Source: an uncultured Pseudomonadota bacterium
GTDB taxonomy: Bacteria > Pseudomonadota > Gammaproteobacteria > Steroidobacterales > Steroidobacteraceae
DNA: 64,000 bases
Assembly: GCA_903927005.1 (NCBI GenBank)
Contig: CAIYLH010000005.1
Location: 1-64,000, forward strand
Direction of reading: 5' to 3'
Of the stretch, positions 59,266-64,000 are shown piece by piece. Position 1 is the stretch's first letter; every line of letters starts with the position of its first letter. Under the pieces are notes generated by a model. That model was given only the letters and a program-made list of their open reading frames with translations, ran no database searches and had not been told where the DNA came from. The position numbers and the translations under genes were made by a program.

Positions 59266-61263
59266 TTAGCCGGTTGGGCGGCTCGCCGCTCCACCGCCGC
59301 TCTGCAGCAGCGCAAGGAACGCGTCGGCGGTCATCGGCTGCCCGAACAGGAGTCCCTGGCCATAGTTGCATCCCTGCCCACGCAGGAATTCACTCTGTTC
59401 CTGTGTCTCCACGCCTTCGGCGACGACTTCCAGGCCGAGGTTGTGTCCCATCTCTATGATCGTTCGAACCAGCGTCGCGTCTTCCGGGTCGGTGCTCACG
59501 TCACGGACAAATGACTGGTCGATCTTCAGCGTCTGCACCGGCATCTGCTGCAAGGCCGACAGCGACGAGTAGCCGGTGCCAAAATCGTCGATCGAGAGGC
59601 GGATCCCCAGTTCGCGAAGTTCCTCGAGTACCTGCATCGTGCGTGGCGCATTCGACATCAGCGTGGTTTCGGTGATCTCGAGCTCCAGTCGCTCTGGCGC
59701 CACGTCGTACTCCCGGAACACGGCCGCAAACTGCGTTATGAAGCTGGCCTGCTGCAGTTGGCGCAGCGACAGGTTGATCGAGATGCGGCCAGGCTCGGCA
59801 ACGCGCGCGTGCCAGCGTCGATAGTCGCTGCAAACCCGTCGCAGTACCCATTCCCCGATAGGCTGGATCAGGCCTGTCTGCTCGGCGAGCGGAATGAAGA
59901 TCGTCGGTGCGATGTCGCCATGGCCGGGCAGCCGCCAGCGCAGCAGCGCCTCGGCGCCGGCCAGTCGGCCTGTCGCGAGTTCGACCTTCGGCTGGTAGAG
60001 CACGACAAATTCGTTGAGTTCTAGAGAGCGACGCAGCTTGCTCTTGAGCACCAGCCGCTCGACGGTCGAGGCATTCATCTGCGGGTCGTAGAAGGCGAAG
60101 TCGCCACCACCACTCTGCTTGGCGTGGTACATCGCGGTATCGGCGTTGCGAATCAGGTCGATCGTGTTGTCCGACACCTCGTCGCAGATGGCAATGCCGA
60201 TGCTGACGCTCAGGTAAACCTCGTTTTCGTTGAGGTAGAACACCCGACTGAGCTCCGCGAGTACCTGCCGAGCAATTATCGTTAGTCTCGCACCGGCATC
60301 CTGCAGCGGCAGGTTCTCGATAAAAAGCGCAAATTCATCGCCTGCGAGGCGCCCGACTCGTGAGTCGGGCGGCGCGATGCGCGCAAGTCGATCGCTGAGA
60401 ATTCCCAGTGTTTGATCACCCGCCGCGTGCCCGAAACTGTCGTTTACGTCCTTGAAGCGGTCGAGGTCGAGATAGCACAGCGCGACCCGGGTGCTGGTGC
60501 GGCGGCTACGAGCGATCGCTTGCTGCAGCAGGTGCTGAAACTCGAGCCGATTGGGGATCTGCGTCAGGGCATCATGCCGTGCGAGGAAGCGTACACGCTG
60601 CTCGGCGCGGCGCCGCTCGGTGATGTCGTGGCCGACAAAAATGCAGCCAGCGGGCACCCCGCGGTGCTCTGCCGCGATGCGCGAGCCTGACAGCGCCACC
60701 GGTACCAGCGAGCCGCTTTGCGAGATCAGCGTGTATTCGCGCGTCTCCTCGCGCGCGCGGGTCAGCGAGAACTTTCTGCGCTCCTGCTCGGCGACCAGAG
60801 ACGCTAAGGAGCGACCTTCGAATTCGGCGGCGCTCCAGCCGAGCAGACGCACTGCCGCGGCGTTGCTGCGGGTGATGCGACCCTCGTCGTCGGTCACCAG
60901 AACCGCATCGAGCATGCTGTCGAGTACCACATCCAGGGAGTGCTGCCCGGCGGCGGCATCGCGTAGCTGGCAGCGCATCCGTTCCACCTGGCCCACCAGC
61001 TCGCTGCCATCATCCGGCAGCGGCTCGGCGTAGCGGCACGTCTCGGCGTCGCGCAGCGCGGCCAGTAGTGATGCGGCCTGGCGGGCCGGGCGACGGCTGG
61101 CGAAGACCGCAACGGCGACCACAGCCAAGGCTACAACGGCGATGGCCAGCAAGGGTGCGCCGGCAAGGGCCGCGACGGCCACGAGCGCGGCACCGGCTAT
61201 CACGGCGGTGAACAGCAGGCCGAGGCGGCGCGAGGTACCCATACGCCCATCATAACTATCCAT
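59266..61263 (-). CDS. PAS-GGDEF-EAL cyclic-di-GMP protein
   Basis: A membrane-anchored protein of about 665 residues: two hydrophobic helices (about 10-60), a PAS domain (about 105-225, with the HDITERRRAE exit), GGDEF (230-400) and EAL (415-655). The GGDEF site reads RLAGDEF, that is AGDEF, a variant that often stays active. The EAL domain has GAEALLRW, INLS, EITET, SIDDFGTGYSSL, LKIDQSFV and VVAEGVE, so it should be a competent c-di-GMP phosphodiesterase. ATG 61263 lacks a good ribosome-binding site; ATG 61242 with GGGCG is an alternative. It is divergent from the M15 peptidase gene. Confidence 0.9.
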   Translation of the reverse strand: MDSYDGRMGTSRRLGLLFTAVIAGAALVAVAALAGAPLLAIAVVALAVVAVAVFASRRPARQAASLLAALRDAETCRYAEPLPDDGSELVGQVERMRCQLRDAAAGQHSLDVVLDSMLDAVLVTDDEGRITRSNAAAVRLLGWSAAEFEGRSLASLVAEQERRKFSLTRAREETREYTLISQSGSLVPVALSGSRIAAEHRGVPAGCIFVGHDITERRRAEQRVRFLARHDALTQIPNRLEFQHLLQQAIARSRRTSTRVALCYLDLDRFKDVNDSFGHAAGDQTLGILSDRLARIAPPDSRVGRLAGDEFALFIENLPLQDAGARLTIIARQVLAELSRVFYLNENEVYLSVSIGIAICDEVSDNTIDLIRNADTAMYHAKQSGGGDFAFYDPQMNASTVERLVLKSKLRRSLELNEFVVLYQPKVELATGRLAGAEALLRWRLPGHGDIAPTIFIPLAEQTGLIQPIGEWVLRRVCSDYRRWHARVAEPGRISINLSLRQLQQASFITQFAAVFREYDVAPERLELEITETTLMSNAPRTMQVLEELRELGIRLSIDDFGTGYSSLSALQQMPVQTLKIDQSFVRDVSTDPEDATLVRTIIEMGHNLGLEVVAEGVETQEQSEFLRGQGCNYGQGLLFGQPMTADAFLALLQSGGGAASRPTG

Positions 61264-61337
61264 GGGGGGTGAGACATACGTGACGCCCGTGCAGGTACCA
61301 CGGGACCCGTAGCTGGGCATGAGGTAGCCTAGCGGAC

Positions 61338-62057
61338 ATGCGGTCTTCCCCCCCGTCCGGCGCGCGCACGCCTTTCGGTCCTGCCGAATTGACTGGCCGT
61401 AGCCTGCGGCACGTCGTTGCGCTCGAGTCGCCGCGGTGCGTGCTGCACCCAGCCGTCGCCCGGGCTTTCCTGCGTATGCGGGCTGCCGCTGGCAGAGACG
61501 GCATCGATCTGGTGCCCGCCTCGTCATTCCGGGACTTTGCGACGCAAGTGCGGATCTGGAATGAGAAATGGCAAGGTCTGCGCCCGCTATTGGGCCGTGA
61601 CGGCAGGACACTCGTCGCCGCCCAGTTGACCCCGGCTGCCCGGGTGCGTGCGATCCTCGCCTGGTCTGCGCCACCCGGTGCCAGCCGGCACCACTGGGGC
61701 ACTGACCTTGACGTGTACGACCGCGCCGCACTCGCCCCGGGCAGGCGCCTTGAGCTGGTGCCGCAGGAATACGCGCCGGCTGGCCCGTTTGCCCGCCTCA
61801 GCGCCTGGCTGGACGCGCATATGCATCGCTATGGGTTCTACCGCCCCTATCGTATCGATCGGGGCGGTGTGAGCCCTGAGCCTTGGCACCTCAGTCACTG
61901 GCCGACGGCCCGCGAGGCCTCGCGCCGGCTACGGCTCGCGACGCTGCGCCGGGCAATCGAAGAGTCGGAATTGGAGGGCAGAGCGGCGCTGCTGAAGGCG
62001 CTGCCCGTGGTGTACCGACGCTATGTGCGCTCGGTGGATCCGCCGCCACGACGCTGA
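61338..62057 (+). CDS. M15B-family D-alanyl-D-alanine carboxypeptidase (VanY/LdcB-like)
   Basis: A 239-residue zinc peptidase. The metal ligands are His118 and Asp125 in SRHHWGTDLD (SxHxxGxAxD pattern, with Asp at the usual Ala) and His184 in EPWHLS, where Glu181 is the base. It would trim D-Ala or L,D bonds of peptidoglycan stem peptides. There is no obvious signal peptide from the ATG at 61338, so it may act in cytoplasmic muropeptide recycling or use an unseen start. Its last 37 bases overlap the convergent SDR gene. Confidence 0.87.
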   Translation: MRSSPPSGARTPFGPAELTGRSLRHVVALESPRCVLHPAVARAFLRMRAAAGRDGIDLVPASSFRDFATQVRIWNEKWQGLRPLLGRDGRTLVAAQLTPAARVRAILAWSAPPGASRHHWGTDLDVYDRAALAPGRRLELVPQEYAPAGPFARLSAWLDAHMHRYGFYRPYRIDRGGVSPEPWHLSHWPTAREASRRLRLATLRRAIEESELEGRAALLKALPVVYRRYVRSVDPPPRR

Positions 62058-62890
62058 GCGGCGCGGGCCCGCTGGCGGGCCATCCAGCGAACGAAGTAAG
62101 CGGGCGCGAGGCGCTTGAACAGCCACAGACGGGCGTAGGCCTTGGGCGTCACGAGGTGCAGGCGCCCAGCCGCTGCCGCCGCAAGTATCTCCAGCGCCAC
62201 GCGCTCGGCCGTGTAGTCGCTGCGCTGCATCATGCGTTGCGCGAAACCCAGCGCTGCGGCCGGCCCTCGCATGGTGTCCAGCAACCGGGTTGGGAAGAAC
62301 CCGGGCATCGCGACCAGTGCGCGGATACCGTCGTCGCCATGCTCCGCGGCCAGAGTCTCGGTCAGCGCGACCACGGCGGCTTTGGAGGCGTTGTAGGACG
62401 CCATCTCGGCGCCTGCGGCGAACGCCGCCGCGCTGGCAATGTTGATCACAAGGCCGCCAGCGCCGCGCAGCATCAGCGGCAGCGCGGCTCTACAGCCGAT
62501 CGCGACGCCGATCACGTTGATCTCCAGCGCCCAGCGCCAGTCGGCGATCGGCGCACTGGCGATGCTGCCAGCCGTCGCTACGCCGGCGTTGTTGACCATC
62601 AGTTCGAGTCCGCCGACGGCATCGGCAAATGCCGTCACGGCGGCGCCAAAAGCCACCTCGTCGGTGACATCGGCGACCCAGGTGTGTACCCCGGGCGCGC
62701 CGTGTTGCAGCAGTTGTGTGCGCGCGTCGGCGAGTCGCGATGGTTCGCGGTCCAGCAGGCCTAGTGTCCAGCCGGCGGCGGCGAGATGGGTGGCGAGTGC
62801 GAGGCCGAGTCCGCTACCGCCGCCGGTAATGAACGCACGCTGTCCGGGGAACTGTCGGCCGAGCGCCGCAGCGCTCAAGGCTTGGCCCAC
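62021..62890 (-). CDS. Short-chain dehydrogenase/reductase
   Basis: A 289-residue classical SDR. The NAD(P)-binding motif is TGGGSGLG, with NNAG and the catalytic YNASK; Ser in INIASAAA completes the triad. The Arg/Lys-rich C-terminus (MARQRARAAQRRGG) is unusual and may be disordered. Substrate is unknown; similar proteins act on acyl or sterol-like ketones. The ATG overlaps the end of the HD-domain gene by 16 bases, so the two are coupled. Confidence 0.9.
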   Translation of the reverse strand: MGQALSAAALGRQFPGQRAFITGGGSGLGLALATHLAAAGWTLGLLDREPSRLADARTQLLQHGAPGVHTWVADVTDEVAFGAAVTAFADAVGGLELMVNNAGVATAGSIASAPIADWRWALEINVIGVAIGCRAALPLMLRGAGGLVINIASAAAFAAGAEMASYNASKAAVVALTETLAAEHGDDGIRALVAMPGFFPTRLLDTMRGPAAALGFAQRMMQRSDYTAERVALEILAAAAAGRLHLVTPKAYARLWLFKRLAPAYFVRWMARQRARAAQRRGGGSTERT

Positions 62891-63903
62891 AGGTCGCGCA
62901 GGTGCAGCAGCATCAGCTGCCGCACGCTCGGCAGCGGGTTGGGGTCGTAGGTGAAGCAGGGCGGATTACGTCGCAGTAGCCGCCAGTTTTCGGTCTGCAG
63001 AATCCGCTGCAGGAAGGTCATGTGCTGCTGGATCGCCAGCAGGTAGGGGTTCTCGCCGTCGAACAGCGGCTCGAGATAGCGATAGGCGGCACCGAACTGG
63101 CCGTCGAGGCGATCACGCATCATCGTGGCGACGAAGTTCGGGGTATGGCGCAGCAAGTCGAGGCCGGAGCCGTAGCGCACGTGCACGCCACCGGACTGAG
63201 TGCGCGCGGTGGCGGTTCCGGCCAGCACGAACTCCGGGTAGAGGCGGTCGCGGCATTTCTCCAGATAGCAGCGATCCGACATCTGCGCTATCAGGTCCGC
63301 CGTGCCGAGCAGGTGGCCGACCCGGTGGTCGCGTGGGTCGGCGACGTCGATCTCGCTAAACGGAACTTCGTAGCCGGAGTAGTGCACCACCTGGGTCGCC
63401 ACGGGAATCCAGCTCTCCATGCCGATGGTCGGCAGGAACTGTTCAAGGAACTTGGCCGAGCGGCTGACGTGGGAGCTGGTGTACAGCGCCCCGTTCGGGA
63501 TGGGGTCGCCGATCTCGCGGATGTAGCCGGCGTCATGGAATGCAGCGAGCACGAAGCCCATCGCCGCGCGCTCGAAGCCCAGTTGTTCGGTCGCGCCCAC
63601 GCTGCGCTCGTGCCCGACCAGTAGGCGTGCCATTGCGAGCATCACATCGAGTGAGTGCTGGCGGTCGTGGTAGACAGTATCGACGCCGTTGTAGCCGGGC
63701 ATGCGACCGGTGAACAGCGCCTCGAAGGTCGTCAGCGCCTGCCGAATCGGCTCGAGCGACTCCTGCGGCCACTCCGCGGCGAACAATTCGCAGACGGCAG
63801 CGGTCACCGCCACGGTCGAACTGACCTGGACGGTATTGGTTACGTCGAAGTCGTTGCGGCGGTGCCGAGCAAACGAAGGCCTGATGGGGGTCGCGGCGTT
63901 CAT
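62875..63903 (-). CDS. HD-domain metal-dependent phosphohydrolase
   Basis: A 342-residue protein with an HD fold: His79 and His83 in VYHDRQHSLDV and the His123-Asp124 pair in AFHDAGYIRE, as in cyclic-nucleotide phosphodiesterases and HD-GYP relatives, though no GYP motif is present. A second half (200-342) has SDRCYLEKCRDRLYPEF and MTFLQRILQTENW. It may hydrolyse cyclic nucleotides or another phosphoester. ATG 63903. It is the first gene of a leftward pair with the SDR. The remaining bases to the window end hold no gene I can support. Confidence 0.82.
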   Translation of the reverse strand: MNAATPIRPSFARHRRNDFDVTNTVQVSSTVAVTAAVCELFAAEWPQESLEPIRQALTTFEALFTGRMPGYNGVDTVYHDRQHSLDVMLAMARLLVGHERSVGATEQLGFERAAMGFVLAAFHDAGYIREIGDPIPNGALYTSSHVSRSAKFLEQFLPTIGMESWIPVATQVVHYSGYEVPFSEIDVADPRDHRVGHLLGTADLIAQMSDRCYLEKCRDRLYPEFVLAGTATARTQSGGVHVRYGSGLDLLRHTPNFVATMMRDRLDGQFGAAYRYLEPLFDGENPYLLAIQQHMTFLQRILQTENWRLLRRNPPCFTYDPNPLPSVRQLMLLHLRDLWAKP

Positions 63904-64000
63904 ATTTGGCCGAGTCTATGCGGAACTTTGGTCTTGCCGCCAGCGCCTGATGTCACGACTGAGCAGTAGCCCCAGTACTTATGTCCGGATTGGCTCATCA

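Noticed and set aside
1-64000. CRISPR arrays, transposases, integrases, tRNA or rRNA genes
   Set aside because: I saw no regularly spaced repeats, transposase or integrase motifs, or cloverleaf sequences with conserved TTCRA loops.

Overview
This is a GC-rich chromosomal window from a bacterium that is almost certainly a gammaproteobacterium. The block of a class A penicillin-binding protein divergent from pilMNOPQ, followed by aroK and aroB, is typical of that class. So are the divergent tesA/ybbAP pair, FadE of the large membrane-anchored type, EmrAB and MlaE/F/D. The gene set (rpmE-gltA, two-AMIN PilQ, 325-residue MDH, YtrA-type GntR operon) fits the Xanthomonadales/Nevskiales/Steroidobacterales side of the class, but I cannot assign a genus. 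Coding density is high. I see no prophage, insertion sequence, CRISPR array, tRNA or rRNA.

Layout. 1-4013: yicC (cut by the window edge), a PP2C phosphatase, rph, rdgB and hemW. 4014-4529: a long AT-rich gap with three clustered DnaA boxes and the rpmE promoter. 4530-8656: rpmE, gltA, a DMT exporter, a crotonase-fold protein and an unknown protein. 8729-19104: PBP1A divergent from the type IV pilus alignment operon pilMNOPQ and a long Ig-repeat lipoprotein. 19412-26634: a forward run of housekeeping genes (aroK, a NarL-type regulator, aroB, dgt, pyrF, hemE, crcB, ppa, a GNAT enzyme). 26651-34175: a leftward lipid operon tesA - LplT/PlsC fusion - fadD, head to head with ybbA-ybbP. 34180-39438: two unknown proteins, then a one-carbon pair (5-formyl-THF cyclo-ligase, fhs) and an amino-acid permease. 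39389-47525: a leftward block with a phosphatase, marR-emrA-emrB, fadE, marC and mdh. 47761-50526: a YtrA/GntR-type ABC operon led by a small exported repeat protein under a 24-bp palindrome. 50629-51109: a decayed dps gene. 51198-56177: a beta-propeller protein, a CDGSH protein and an MCE/Mla-type lipid transport operon. 56190-63903: a B12-binding MerR regulator of the CarH/LitR type, an ABC-F protein, a GGDEF/EAL protein, an M15 peptidase, an SDR and an HD-domain protein.

How the genes work together. The pilus genes build the inner-membrane alignment complex (PilM-N-O-P) and outer-membrane secretin (PilQ). The Ig-repeat lipoprotein follows with no terminator seen and may be a surface partner. 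TesA, the LplT/PlsC fusion and FadD together could hydrolyse, flip and re-acylate lysophospholipids. MlaE-F-D plus a PqiC-like lipoprotein move phospholipid between the membranes. FadE and FadD serve beta-oxidation, and GltA and MDH the TCA cycle. YgfA-like cyclo-ligase and Fhs feed the folate one-carbon pool.

The least explained items are the small exported repeat protein in the GntR/ABC operon, the CarH-like regulator with an altered light-sensing motif and no obvious local target, the DnaA-box cluster before rpmE, and the Ig-repeat lipoprotein with calcium-loop-like motifs after pilQ. The rest looks like ordinary core genome.
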